Of a stretch of DNA of 64,000 bases, positions 17,663-25,688 are shown piece by piece. Source of the DNA: Salinispora cortesiana (GTDB lineage: Bacteria; Actinomycetota; Actinomycetes; Mycobacteriales; Micromonosporaceae); NCBI RefSeq assembly GCF_000484695.1, contig NZ_AXVR01000020.1, positions 1 to 64,000 on the forward strand. The letters run 5' to 3'. Below the pieces are notes generated by a model. That model made no database searches and had not been told where the DNA came from. It saw nothing but the letters and a program-made list of their open reading frames with translations. Numbering within the stretch: the stretch's first letter is position 1; every line of letters begins with the position of its first letter. The position numbers and the translations under genes are program-made.

Positions 17663-19057
17663 TCAGAGCACCTTGCCCGGATTGAATAGGCCTGTCGGGT
17701 CCAGCGCCGCCTTGATTGCCTGATGCACCCGGATCCCGACCGGACCGATCTCCTCGGCCAGCCACTCGCGCTTGAGCAGCCCGACTCCGTGTTCGCCGGT
17801 GCAGGTGCCCCCCAGTTTGAGCCCCAACCGCATGATCTCGTCGAACGCGCGTCGTCCCCGGTCGAGGCTTGCCGGGTCTGCCCGGTCAACCACTATGTTC
17901 GGGTGCAGGTTGCCGTCTCCGGCATGCCCCACCACACCGATCGGCACGTCGCACTCGGTGCCGATCCGCGCCACCCCGTCGAGCATGGCGGCCAGCGATC
18001 CGCGCGGCACCGCCACGTCGTCAATGACCAGGCCGCCGTTGCCATCCGGGTACGTGTCAGCGGCGAACCGCTCCATCGCCGGGTGCGCCAGTCGTCGCGC
18101 CTGTAGCAGCGCTGCTGCCTCGGCTGCGTCGGTGGCCGCGTACACCTCGTCGGCGCCGGCCGCTGTGCAGACCGCCGTGAGCGCGGCGAGGTCGTCGGCG
18201 GCGCGTGCGCCGGTGTCGACGGCGGCCAGCAGCAGCGCGGCGGCATCCTGGCGCAGGCCCATCGGCCGGTACGCCTCGATGGCGCGCAGGTGCGTCTGGT
18301 CGAGCAGTTCCAGCAGACTGGGGGAGAGGCCCTCGGCGGCGATCTTCGCCACCGCGGCCCCCGCGGTGATGGTGCTCGGGAAGACCGCCACCATGGTCAG
18401 CGACTCCGCCGGAGCGGGCCGCAGCGCTACGGTCACCTCGGTGAGCACACCGAGGGTGCCCTCGGAGCCGACGAAGAGTCGGGTCAGGTCGTACCCGGCC
18501 ACCCCCTTCGCGGTACGCCGTCCGGTGCGCAGCACCTCGCCGGAGGCGAGCACCACCTCGAGGCCGAGCACGTACTCGGTGGTCACGCCGTACTTCATGC
18601 AGCACATGCCACCGGCGTTGGTGGCGACGTTCCCGCCGATGGTGGACGACTCCCAGGAGCCGGGGTCCGGTGGGTACCACAGCCCGTGCTCGGCGACGGC
18701 GGCGCCGAGGGCCGCGTTGACCACTCCGGGTTGCACCACCGCGATTCGGCTGACCGGATCGATCTCCAGGATGGTGGTCAGGGCCGAGGTGCTGATCACG
18801 ACGGCGCCATCCACCGCGTTCGCCGCGCCCGCCAGCCCAGTCCGGGCACCCTGCGGCACCACCGGCGCCCGGTGCCGCGCCGCGGCGCGTACGACCGCCG
18901 CCACCTGGGCGGTGTCCCGAGGGCGGGTAACCACGAGTGGCGTGCCGGCGGCGCAGAGATCTGCCTCGTCACGCTGGTGAGCCCGGAGCAGGTCCGGGTC
19001 GGTCAACACCGCGTCGTCACCGAGCGCGGCCCGCAGCTCGTCGAGGAGGGGACCCAT
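17663..19057 (-). CDS. FAD-linked oxidase, GlcD/D-lactate dehydrogenase family
   Basis: 464 residues. The enzyme belongs to the VAO/PCMH flavoproteins that oxidise D-2-hydroxy acids such as D-lactate or glycolate. PCMH motifs are VVPQGARTGLAGAANAVDG and PDPGSWESSTIGGNVATNAGG, then KGVAGYDLTRLFVGSEGTLGV. The C-terminal cap contains VVGHAGDGNLHPNIV and TCTGEHGVGLLKREWL, the usual catalytic His/Asn region. No GlcE or GlcF subunit is beside it, so a single-subunit D-lactate dehydrogenase is as likely as GlcD. It is convergent with glpD, 49 bp apart. Confidence 0.88.
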   Translation of the reverse strand: MGPLLDELRAALGDDAVLTDPDLLRAHQRDEADLCAAGTPLVVTRPRDTAQVAAVVRAAARHRAPVVPQGARTGLAGAANAVDGAVVISTSALTTILEIDPVSRIAVVQPGVVNAALGAAVAEHGLWYPPDPGSWESSTIGGNVATNAGGMCCMKYGVTTEYVLGLEVVLASGEVLRTGRRTAKGVAGYDLTRLFVGSEGTLGVLTEVTVALRPAPAESLTMVAVFPSTITAGAAVAKIAAEGLSPSLLELLDQTHLRAIEAYRPMGLRQDAAALLLAAVDTGARAADDLAALTAVCTAAGADEVYAATDAAEAAALLQARRLAHPAMERFAADTYPDGNGGLVIDDVAVPRGSLAAMLDGVARIGTECDVPIGVVGHAGDGNLHPNIVVDRADPASLDRGRRAFDEIMRLGLKLGGTCTGEHGVGLLKREWLAEEIGPVGIRVHQAIKAALDPTGLFNPGKVL

Positions 19058-19333
19058 GAGCCGAGGCTACGACCCGCGCTGCCCGGCCCCAAACCCGCCC
19101 TCACGCCCGTCTTCGCGTCTGCCTCAGACCCATCCTCGCGTCTGACCTAAGACCGCCCTCACGCCCGCCTCCTCCCGTTCCGCTGGCACCGGCCGTTGCC
19201 GGTCCGATCCGGGCGTGCGGTAGGGAAACGCTGCGGAGAGGATTCGACCGGGTGTGGTGTGGGTAGTACCCGCCGTGGCCTGGGACGAGCGACCTTCACT
19301 GGGGTAGCGACTCGGTCGCGGGATGGCGGTGGA

Positions 19334-20569
19334 ATGGACATCGACGGCGCCCGGCTCGCGGCGACGGTGCAGCGGCTGCGCCGTCGTGGTCAGGCGAATC
19401 TCCAGGACCGGGTGTCCCGGGTCCGCGCGACGCTGGTGCTCTCCGTGCAGGCCGGACTCGCCGCCGGCATCTCCTGGCTGGTGGCGCATGAGCTGCTGGG
19501 CATCCCGCAGCCCGTCTTCGCGCCGATCTCGGCGGTCGGTACCCTCGCCGTCTCGGTCGGCCAGCGCTTCCGTCGAACGATGGAGCTGATCATCGGGGTG
19601 GCGGTCGGGGTGGCGGTCGGTGACCTCTTGATCTTTTTGCTGGGCACCGGGCCGTGGCAGCTCTGTCTCGTGGTGACCTCGGCGATTCTCCTGACCGTCT
19701 TCGCCGGCGGGAGCGTCGCGATCCTGATCCAGGCGGCGGCGACGGCTGTCCTGATCGTCACGCTCAGCCCGGCCGGGCACAGCCTGGAGATACCGCGATT
19801 CCTCGAGGCGTTGATCGGCGGTAGCGCCGCGCTACTGGTGACCGCGCTGCTGTTACCACTGAACCCGGTACAGGTACTCAACCGGGCTGCCCAGCCGGCG
19901 TTGGACCTGCTCGCCAACCAGATCGCTGCGACCGCTGAAGGGCTGCGACAACGGGACCGGGACAAGGTGCAACACTCGCTGGACAAGCTCCGTGACCACA
20001 AGGAGGAAGTGGCGTCGTTCGACGAGGCGATCCAGGGTGCGAAGGAGACCGCGACGCTGTCCCCCGCACGTTGGCACCGCCGCGACGAGTTGACCCACTA
20101 CGCGGAGGCGGCCGACCCGATCGAACGGGCGATTCGAAACAGCACCACGCTGACCCGGCGTTCCATCACCCTGGTCGAGGACGCGGAGCCGATCCCCGAC
20201 CCGATGCCGACCTCGATGGTCCACCTCGCTGAGTCGGTGCGGCTGCTCCGGCACGAGTTCGCCGTCGGTGAGGAGCCGGAGCGGTCCCGCGAGCGGTCGC
20301 TGCGCGCGGTCAGTGAGGCCGCGCAGGCGTACACCGAGGGCGTGGGCTTCTCCGGCAGCGTGGTCGTTGCCCAGGTGCGTACCGTCGCCAGCGACCTCCT
20401 GGTCGCCTCCGGTATCACTCAGCAGGAGGCGAACCGTCTGGTCCGCGAGGCCTTCGGCGACCTGAAGAAGAACAAGCGCGTGGTGAAGTCGGAGCAGTCT
20501 GCGGGGAAGTCGGAGCAGTCTGCGGGGAAGCCGGAGCGGACGTCGGAGCCCCCGCCTGCGGCTGGCTGA
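19334..20569 (+). CDS. FUSC/aromatic-acid exporter family membrane protein
   Basis: 411 residues. Residues 30-180 hold about six membrane helices (VLSVQAGLAAGISWLVAH, ELIIGVAVGVAVGDLLIFLL, CLVVTSAILLTVFAGG), in the arrangement of the FUSC/ArAE inner-membrane transporters, followed by a long cytoplasmic helical domain. ATG 19334 (MDIDGARLAATVQRL) is preferred over the longer frame from 19196, whose first 46 residues look non-coding. The tail has a short duplication, KSEQSAG twice, from a 21-bp repeat. The substrate is unknown. Confidence 0.78.
   Translation: MDIDGARLAATVQRLRRRGQANLQDRVSRVRATLVLSVQAGLAAGISWLVAHELLGIPQPVFAPISAVGTLAVSVGQRFRRTMELIIGVAVGVAVGDLLIFLLGTGPWQLCLVVTSAILLTVFAGGSVAILIQAAATAVLIVTLSPAGHSLEIPRFLEALIGGSAALLVTALLLPLNPVQVLNRAAQPALDLLANQIAATAEGLRQRDRDKVQHSLDKLRDHKEEVASFDEAIQGAKETATLSPARWHRRDELTHYAEAADPIERAIRNSTTLTRRSITLVEDAEPIPDPMPTSMVHLAESVRLLRHEFAVGEEPERSRERSLRAVSEAAQAYTEGVGFSGSVVVAQVRTVASDLLVASGITQQEANRLVREAFGDLKKNKRVVKSEQSAGKSEQSAGKPERTSEPPPAAG
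20488..20529. repeat. Two-copy 21-bp in-frame repeat
   Basis: A 21-bp unit (TCGGAGCAGTCTGCGGGGAAG) is present twice in tandem. It encodes KSEQSAGKSEQSAGK at the C-terminus of the FUSC-like protein, in a hydrophilic tail that tolerates length change. Confidence 0.8.
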
Positions 20570-20630
20570 TCCAGCGAAGCGTGGGTCATGATCCCCGCCG
20601 CCGTCCCGATGAGCCGTCGGGAAACGTGGT

Positions 20631-21875
20631 TCACTCGAGCGTGGCGAGTGCGGCGAGCAGTTGGTCCACGTGCTCCCGGGTGCTACCCAGTCCGATACTC
20701 GCCCGCAGTGCGGTCGCCGGCAGGTCTCGCCGACCGCTGCGGGCGGATGCTTCGGTAAGTAGTCGTCGGGCGAACGGGTGGGCGCAGAACAGCCCGTCGC
20801 GTACCCCGATCCGGTGTTGCCGGGCCAGGTGGGCGGCGACCTCGGCCGAGTCCCGACCGGCCAGCACGAACGAGACGATCCCCACCCGCGGCGCCGCCGG
20901 CCCGAAGGCGTGCAGCTCAACCGCGTCCGGCAACTCGGCGAGGCCCGCCCGCAGCCGGTCCAGCAGTCGCTGCTCGGCGTCGTGCAGCGCAGCCCGGTCG
21001 GCGCTGGCGAGGGCGTCACACACCGCGGCGAGCGCTACCGCGCCGAGCAGGTTCGGCGTGCCGGCCTCGTGCCGGGCCGGTCCGGCCACCCACCGGACGT
21101 CGTGGGTCGCGACGCCGACGTGGCTGGTCGCGCCCCCGCCGGCCAGGTACGGCGGGGCCGCGTCCAGCCAGTCGGCCCGCCCGATGAGCACTCCCGCGCC
21201 GAACGGCGCATACAGCTTGTGACCGGAGACGGCCAGGTAGTCCAGATCGAGGGCGCGGAGGTCAACGGGGGCGTGTGGGGCGAGCTGCGCCGCGTCCACC
21301 ACGATTCGGGCCCGGTGCCGCCGGGCCACCTGCACCAGCTCGGCCACGGGCCACCGCTCGCCCGTCACATTGCTCGCGCCGGTCACCGCGACCAGCACCG
21401 GCGGCTCGCGGTCGGCGCCGCGGCGCAGTTCGCCGAGGGCGGCGTCGAGCGCGCGCACCGCACCGGCGGGGTGCTCTGGTATGGGTAGCCGGACCGGCCC
21501 GCGTGGCCAGGGGAGCAGGTTGGCGTGGTGCTCGCCGCCGAATGTCACCACCGTGGTCCCGGCGGGTAGCGCGCGGGCCAGCAGGTTGAGCGCGTCCGTC
21601 GTGTTCCGGGTGAAGACGACGTGGTCGTCGGGGCGGGCGCCGAAGAAGTCGCCGACCGTCTGCCGGGCCTGCTCGTAGGCCTGGGTGCAGTGCTGCGACA
21701 GGGCCCCGGCGCCCCGGTGCACACTCGCGTACCAGGGCAGCAGCGCGGTCACGGCGTCCGCCGCGGCCTGCGCGCATGGGGCGCTGGCGGCGTAGTCCAG
21801 GTTGATCTGACCGGGGACGCCGAGCACCTCGAGTGGGTCGGTGACGGTCGGCGACGGAGCGAGGGCGCAGGTCAT
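20631..21875 (-). CDS. Class V aminotransferase / cysteine desulfurase-like, SAM-IV controlled
   Basis: 414 residues of the PLP fold-type I class V family. Signature parts are INLDYAASAPCAQAAADAV, HVVFTRNTTDALNLLAR, ARIVVDAAQLAPHAPVDL (PLP Asp), and YLAVSGHKLYAPFGAGVLI with the PLP lysine at about residue 218. It resembles SufS/IscS-like desulfurases, but the catalytic-loop cysteine is not obvious; C-terminal LFCAHPFARRLL offers one Cys. A SAM-IV riboswitch covers the 5' leader, which places the enzyme in sulfur or methionine metabolism. Candidate roles are cysteine desulfuration or C-S lyase activity; I cannot choose. It is convergent with the FUSC-like gene. Confidence 0.85.
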   Translation of the reverse strand: MTCALAPSPTVTDPLEVLGVPGQINLDYAASAPCAQAAADAVTALLPWYASVHRGAGALSQHCTQAYEQARQTVGDFFGARPDDHVVFTRNTTDALNLLARALPAGTTVVTFGGEHHANLLPWPRGPVRLPIPEHPAGAVRALDAALGELRRGADREPPVLVAVTGASNVTGERWPVAELVQVARRHRARIVVDAAQLAPHAPVDLRALDLDYLAVSGHKLYAPFGAGVLIGRADWLDAAPPYLAGGGATSHVGVATHDVRWVAGPARHEAGTPNLLGAVALAAVCDALASADRAALHDAEQRLLDRLRAGLAELPDAVELHAFGPAAPRVGIVSFVLAGRDSAEVAAHLARQHRIGVRDGLFCAHPFARRLLTEASARSGRRDLPATALRASIGLGSTREHVDQLLAALATLE

Positions 21876-21898
21876 CAGGGTGGCCTCTTCGGAGTCAG

Positions 21899-21920
21899 GG
21901 ACCCCGGCTGGGTGGGGTCC
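21899..21920 (-). terminator. Expression-platform hairpin of the SAM-IV riboswitch
   Basis: On the minus strand GGACCCC and GGGGTCC form a 7-bp stem with an 8-base loop (arms at 21914-21920 and 21899-21905). Its first arm overlaps the last aptamer bases (21916-21920), so aptamer folding and this hairpin compete or cooperate. There is no T-run; a role in attenuation is inferred. Confidence 0.55.
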
Positions 21921-22035
21921 GCGCTTGCCCGGCGCGCGCCGCGCCAGGCCCGGTCATCACCCGGGGCACCCCACCGCGAACCTCGACGAGGGTTGCCGGC
22001 CAGCAAGCCGGGGCTTGTCGCTGGCGCTCGTGACC
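21916..22035 (-). ncRNA. SAM-IV riboswitch
   Basis: The minus strand carries an almost complete SAM-IV aptamer: GGTCACGAGCGCCAGCG (from 22035), CAAGCCCCGGCTTGCTGGCC, GGCAACCCTC, GCGGTGGGGTGCCCCGGGTG, ATGACC closing P1, and, after a variable hairpin, GGCAAGCGCGGACC (to 21916), which closes the pseudoknot arm. These blocks match the actinobacterial SAM-IV class (mycobacterial examples) block for block. It sits about 40 bases before the start codon of the class V aminotransferase gene, so S-adenosylmethionine should control that gene. Confidence 0.92.
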
Positions 22036-22101
22036 TGCTTTGCAGTCTAGCGGGCAGCGGTGTGGCCGGCCGGGCGGGTCGGTGGTGACTACGCTGACGG
22101 A

Positions 22102-23580
22102 ATGGCCGACACCCCGCCCGGCGCGCCCCCGCCGTCGCCGATCACCGTCGCACCGACGGCCGCTCCGCAGATGCCGTCCCGCCGCCGAAACTGGCTTCGC
22201 TACCTCATTCTGGCCGGGGTGATCCTGCTGATCGCGGCCTGCGCCGTGTTCATGCTCTGGTCCCTTGGCGAGAGCCTCGGCGCGGAGGCGCTGCTGATCG
22301 GTGTGGTCGCGGCGGTTCTTCCGGTCCCGGTGCTGGTCGCCTGCTTCCTCTGGCTCGACCGGTACGAGCCGGAGCCGTTGCGCTATCTGGTCTTCTGCTT
22401 CGCCTGGGGCGCGTTCGTGTCCACCGCGGTGTCGCTGGTGGTCAACACCTTCGCTGCGGACCGGTTCGAGGCAGCGGGTCTGTCGACCGCGCTCACGGCG
22501 GTGCTGGTTGCGCCCTTCATCGAGGAGCTGACCAAGGCACTGGGGCCGATCCTGTTGCTGATCTTCCGGCGTCGGGAGATCTCCGGAATCACCGACGCCC
22601 TGGTCTACTGCGGGCTCTCTGCGATCGGCTTCGCGATGGTGGAGAACATCCTCTATCTCGGCGGGCTCGGGTATCGGACGGGTGTGGAGGAGTACGGTCC
22701 GGCAACCGGCACGCAGCAGGTAATTTCGATCTTCATCCTCCGGATCCTGCTCTTCGGATTCGCCCACCCGCTGTTCACCTCTATGACCGGGGTGGGGCTG
22801 GGAATCGCCGCCCGTAGCGCCGACCGGCGGGTGCGGGTGCTGGCTCCCGCGGCCGGCCTACTGCTGGCGATGATGTTGCACGGTGCCTGGAACCTGCTGC
22901 CGACGTTGACCCAGGCCACCGGGGAGCTGTTGATCCAGCTCTACGGCCTCATCGGCGTCATGGTGCCGATCTTCTTCGGCATGGTTGGGCTGGCGGTCTG
23001 GCTGCGTTCCTGGGAAGGGCGGCTAACTGAGCGCATCCTGCCCGACTACGTCCGCTCCGGTTGGCTCACTCCGCCGGAGGTGGCGACGTTGAGCAGTCTC
23101 GGCCGGCGGCACGCCGCCCGGGTGTGGGCCAAGCGGATCGGTGGCGACCAGGGGCGAAAGGCGATGCGTGGTTACCAGTTCGCCGCCACCCGGCTCGCGC
23201 TGCTGCGTGACGGGATGCGTCGTGGGTTGGACGACCGCCCGGCGCAGCGGGAGCGGGCCGTGGCCGAGGAGCGGTACCTGCTGGAGTTGATCAGCGGCTA
23301 CCGGGCGTTCTTTGTCGGCCGGGATCCGCGTGCCCCCGCCGGGGTGTGGGACGGGCACCGCTACCATCTGCGGTTCCCGGATGGGTCGCAGCGCGCGGTA
23401 GCGGCACCGGAGGAGCCGGTGGTACCGATCCCGGTCGTGCTGGCGCCGCCCGCTCCGCCCGGTTATCCGGCGCCGCCCGGCCATCCCACTCCGTCCGGTC
23501 ACTCGGTGCGGCCCGGTTATCCGCCACCGTCGCCCGGCAATCCACCACCACCCGCCGCTGGTCCGCCCGGCCAGCGCTGA
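22102..23580 (+). CDS. PrsW family intramembrane metalloprotease
   Basis: 492 residues with about eight membrane helices. PrsW-type proteases cleave membrane-bound anti-sigma factors and belong to the same superfamily as CAAX/Abi proteases. The catalytic EExxK motif is FIEELTKALGP; a second conserved block is VYCGLSAIGFAMVENILYLGG, and histidines occur in FGFAHPLFTSMTG and MMLHGAWN, as expected for the metal site. The last 80 residues are a Pro/Gly-rich tail (VPIPVVLAPPAPPGYP). Start ATG 22102 (MADTPPGAPP) is chosen over the longer frame from 22060. The target is unknown; no sigma or anti-sigma gene is adjacent. Confidence 0.88.
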   Translation: MADTPPGAPPPSPITVAPTAAPQMPSRRRNWLRYLILAGVILLIAACAVFMLWSLGESLGAEALLIGVVAAVLPVPVLVACFLWLDRYEPEPLRYLVFCFAWGAFVSTAVSLVVNTFAADRFEAAGLSTALTAVLVAPFIEELTKALGPILLLIFRRREISGITDALVYCGLSAIGFAMVENILYLGGLGYRTGVEEYGPATGTQQVISIFILRILLFGFAHPLFTSMTGVGLGIAARSADRRVRVLAPAAGLLLAMMLHGAWNLLPTLTQATGELLIQLYGLIGVMVPIFFGMVGLAVWLRSWEGRLTERILPDYVRSGWLTPPEVATLSSLGRRHAARVWAKRIGGDQGRKAMRGYQFAATRLALLRDGMRRGLDDRPAQRERAVAEERYLLELISGYRAFFVGRDPRAPAGVWDGHRYHLRFPDGSQRAVAAPEEPVVPIPVVLAPPAPPGYPAPPGHPTPSGHSVRPGYPPPSPGNPPPPAAGPPGQR

Positions 23581-23583
23581 CCC

Positions 23584-23621
23584 GGTCCTGCCTGATGCCC
23601 GAACGGGCATCAGGCAGGACC
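23584..23621. terminator. Strong bidirectional terminator hairpin
   Basis: A perfect 17-bp stem (arms 23584-23600 and 23605-23621) with a GAAC loop separates the convergent PrsW and small membrane-protein genes. It starts 4 bases after the PrsW stop. Stem strength and position support a shared terminator. Confidence 0.85.
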
Positions 23622-23629
23622 CGTACGGG

Positions 23630-23797
23630 TCACGTCATCAGGCTGGTGAGGAAGTCGCCGAGGCCCTGCGCCAGCGCCATCAGCACGCCCCCGATCGCTT
23701 TGACCATCTCCGCCGCGCCATCGGGTCGGAACGCCATGAAGTAGATCAGGAACGCGATGAAGCCCCAGAACAGCAACTTCTTGAGCAGTACCGGCAT
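23630..23797 (-). CDS. Small single-span membrane protein, unknown function
   Basis: 55 residues starting MPVLLKKLLFWGFIAFL. One hydrophobic helix (about residues 8-22) is followed by a soluble amphipathic segment with AIGGVLMALAQGLGDFL. GGGGAGGG lies 3-10 bases upstream of ATG 23797, which favours this start over the one at 23815. It matches no named family that I recognise, although small proteins of this form are frequent in Micromonosporaceae. It ends at the shared terminator with the PrsW gene. Confidence 0.65.
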   Translation of the reverse strand: MPVLLKKLLFWGFIAFLIYFMAFRPDGAAEMVKAIGGVLMALAQGLGDFLTSLMT

Positions 23798-23884
23798 CGT
23801 CCCTCCCCAGGGCACCTGCTGCGGCTAACTTCCCGGGAAGGAGCGGAGCAAACAGCTACCGGCGGGGGCCGGCGGACTCAGGGG

Positions 23885-24223
23885 CTACAGGTAGAGGCCG
23901 GTGGAGTCCGGTTCGACGCGTTCGGCGGCAACGGCGTGCACATCCCGCTCGCGCAGCAGCACGTATCCGCGGCCGTGCAGCTCGACCTCGGAGCGGTCGT
24001 CCGGGTCGAACAGCACCCGGTCACCGGAGACGATGGAACGGACGTTCGGCCCCACCGCCACCGCGGCTGCCCAGGCCAACCGTTTGCCGACGGCGGCTGT
24101 CGCCGGAATCACGATGCCGGCAGTGGAGCGACGCTCACCTTCACTGCCCTCCATGCGGACCAGCACCCGATCGTGCAGCAGCCGGATCGGCAGGCCGGAG
24201 TCGAGATCCTCGTCGTTGGTCAC
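23885..24223 (-). CDS. GroES-like (Cpn10) protein, stand-alone
   Basis: 112 residues with the Cpn10 fold signature: IRLLHDRVLVRME, then STAGIVIPATAAVGKRLAWA (mobile-loop region), VAVGPNVRSIVSGDRVLFDP and YVLLRERDVHAV. It is longer at both ends than a normal GroES (about 95-100 residues), and the mobile loop is diverged from the usual GG-(I/L)-V-L. It starts at GTG 24223. It is not linked to groEL, which lies 12 kb away, and no CIRCE is visible upstream. It may be an alternative co-chaperonin or may have taken on a different role. Confidence 0.8.
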   Translation of the reverse strand: MTNDEDLDSGLPIRLLHDRVLVRMEGSEGERRSTAGIVIPATAAVGKRLAWAAAVAVGPNVRSIVSGDRVLFDPDDRSEVELHGRGYVLLRERDVHAVAAERVEPDSTGLYL

Positions 24224-24383
24224 GGGGCCAGACGCTACCGTGTCCCGTTCCGCCGCCCGGCCGTGGTTCCCCGGTGGTGACCGTGGGCATCCGGTGGCAG
24301 ATTAGCCCCACGATGGTTGGGTTAACGGCGTATCCTGTCCGACCTACCGGTGGAGCGGATCGCGTCGACGCCAGGAGGTGCGC

Positions 24384-25676
24384 TTGAGCCGTTTCGAACG
24401 GATGCGTGGAGGGCTCCGGCACGCGTACGAGTCGTACCGGGTCCGGCGGCGGTCGGCGGGCCTGCGCGCTGGGACCCCCGGTACCACCTCGCCGGCTGAA
24501 GCCAGCCCGGCACCACCACCACCGCCACCACCGGCGGTCAGCGACGCGGAGAAATCCGCGCCGCTGCACAGCTCGACGACCAGCCGGGACGACGCGGATG
24601 TGCCGCACGCGCTCCGCGTCGGGGCCGCCTGGTCCTGGCGGCTGCTCGCGATCGGGATCGTCGCCTGGGCCCTGCTGCGGATCGTGGGTCAGATCCGCAT
24701 CGTGATCATCCCGCTGGCCATTGCGCTGTTGCTGTCGGCGCTGCTGGCCCCGGCCGTTGGTTGGCTGCTCCGGGCCCGGTTCCCGAGGTCGCTGGCGACC
24801 GCCGTGGTGCTGGTGGGCGGGCTAGCCGCGGTGATCGGCACGCTGACCCTGGTGGTCAATGAGTTCATCCAGGGTGTGCCGGAGCTGAGCGCGAAGTCGT
24901 CCCAGGGCGTACGCCAGATCCAGGACTGGCTGCGAACCGGCCCACTGGAACTCGACGACCGGCAGCTGAACAACTACATCAACGAGGCCGAGAAGTGGCT
25001 CAACGAGAATACGGCTGGGTTGACCAGCGGAGCGCTCTCCACCGCGGCCACCCTGGCCGAGGTGCTGACGGGCACGATCCTGGTGCTCTTCGCGACCTTC
25101 TTCTTCCTGCGTGACGGCAACCGGATCTGGCGCTTCCTGGTCCGGCTGATGCCGGTCAACGCCCGCTGGAAGGTCGACGACGCCGGCCGGGCCTCCTGGC
25201 AGACGCTCGGCGCGTACGTGCGGGCCACCGTGCTGGTGGCCTTCATCGACGCGCTCGGCATCGGTATTTTCCTGGTGATCTTCGATATTCCGTTCGCCTT
25301 TCCGCTCGCCGCGCTGATCTTTCTCGCCTCGTTCATTCCGATCATCGGCGCGACGTTGTCCGGCGGGGTCGCGGTGCTTGTCGCCCTGGTGGACAGCGGA
25401 CCGATCACCGCGCTGATCATCTTGGGCGCGGTGGTCGGTGTGCAGCAGCTTGAGGGCCACGTGCTCCAACCGTTGATCATGGGACGGGCGGTGGCCATCC
25501 ACCCGCTCGCGGTGATCGTTGGTATCGCCGCCGGCGTGGTACTCGCCGGGATCACCGGGGCGCTGATCGCAGTGCCGTTGATCGCGGTGCTCAACACGGC
25601 CGTACGCCGCCTCGCCGCCCGTACCGTCCCGGAGACCCCATCGGATGCTGTCGTCGTCGCGAGCAGGGCTCCCTGA
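24384..25676 (+). CDS. AI-2E family transporter (PF01594 permease)
   Basis: About 430 residues, 8 membrane helices. Family marks are IRIVIIPLAIALLLSALLAP, then the large soluble loop with ELSAKSSQGVRQIQDWLR, LVLFATFFFLRDGNRIWRFL, and the C-terminal block ILGAVVGVQQLEGHVLQPLI and GRAVAIHPLAVIVG. PF01594 proteins export or import small molecules; autoinducer-2 transport is proven for few members. TTG 24384 is the likely start because AGGAGG (24373-24378) ends 5 bases before it, whereas GTG 24378 overlaps that site. The N-terminus has a proline-rich cytoplasmic stretch. Confidence 0.85.
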   Translation: MSRFERMRGGLRHAYESYRVRRRSAGLRAGTPGTTSPAEASPAPPPPPPPAVSDAEKSAPLHSSTTSRDDADVPHALRVGAAWSWRLLAIGIVAWALLRIVGQIRIVIIPLAIALLLSALLAPAVGWLLRARFPRSLATAVVLVGGLAAVIGTLTLVVNEFIQGVPELSAKSSQGVRQIQDWLRTGPLELDDRQLNNYINEAEKWLNENTAGLTSGALSTAATLAEVLTGTILVLFATFFFLRDGNRIWRFLVRLMPVNARWKVDDAGRASWQTLGAYVRATVLVAFIDALGIGIFLVIFDIPFAFPLAALIFLASFIPIIGATLSGGVAVLVALVDSGPITALIILGAVVGVQQLEGHVLQPLIMGRAVAIHPLAVIVGIAAGVVLAGITGALIAVPLIAVLNTAVRRLAARTVPETPSDAVVVASRAP

Positions 25677-25688
25677 TCTGTTACCCGG

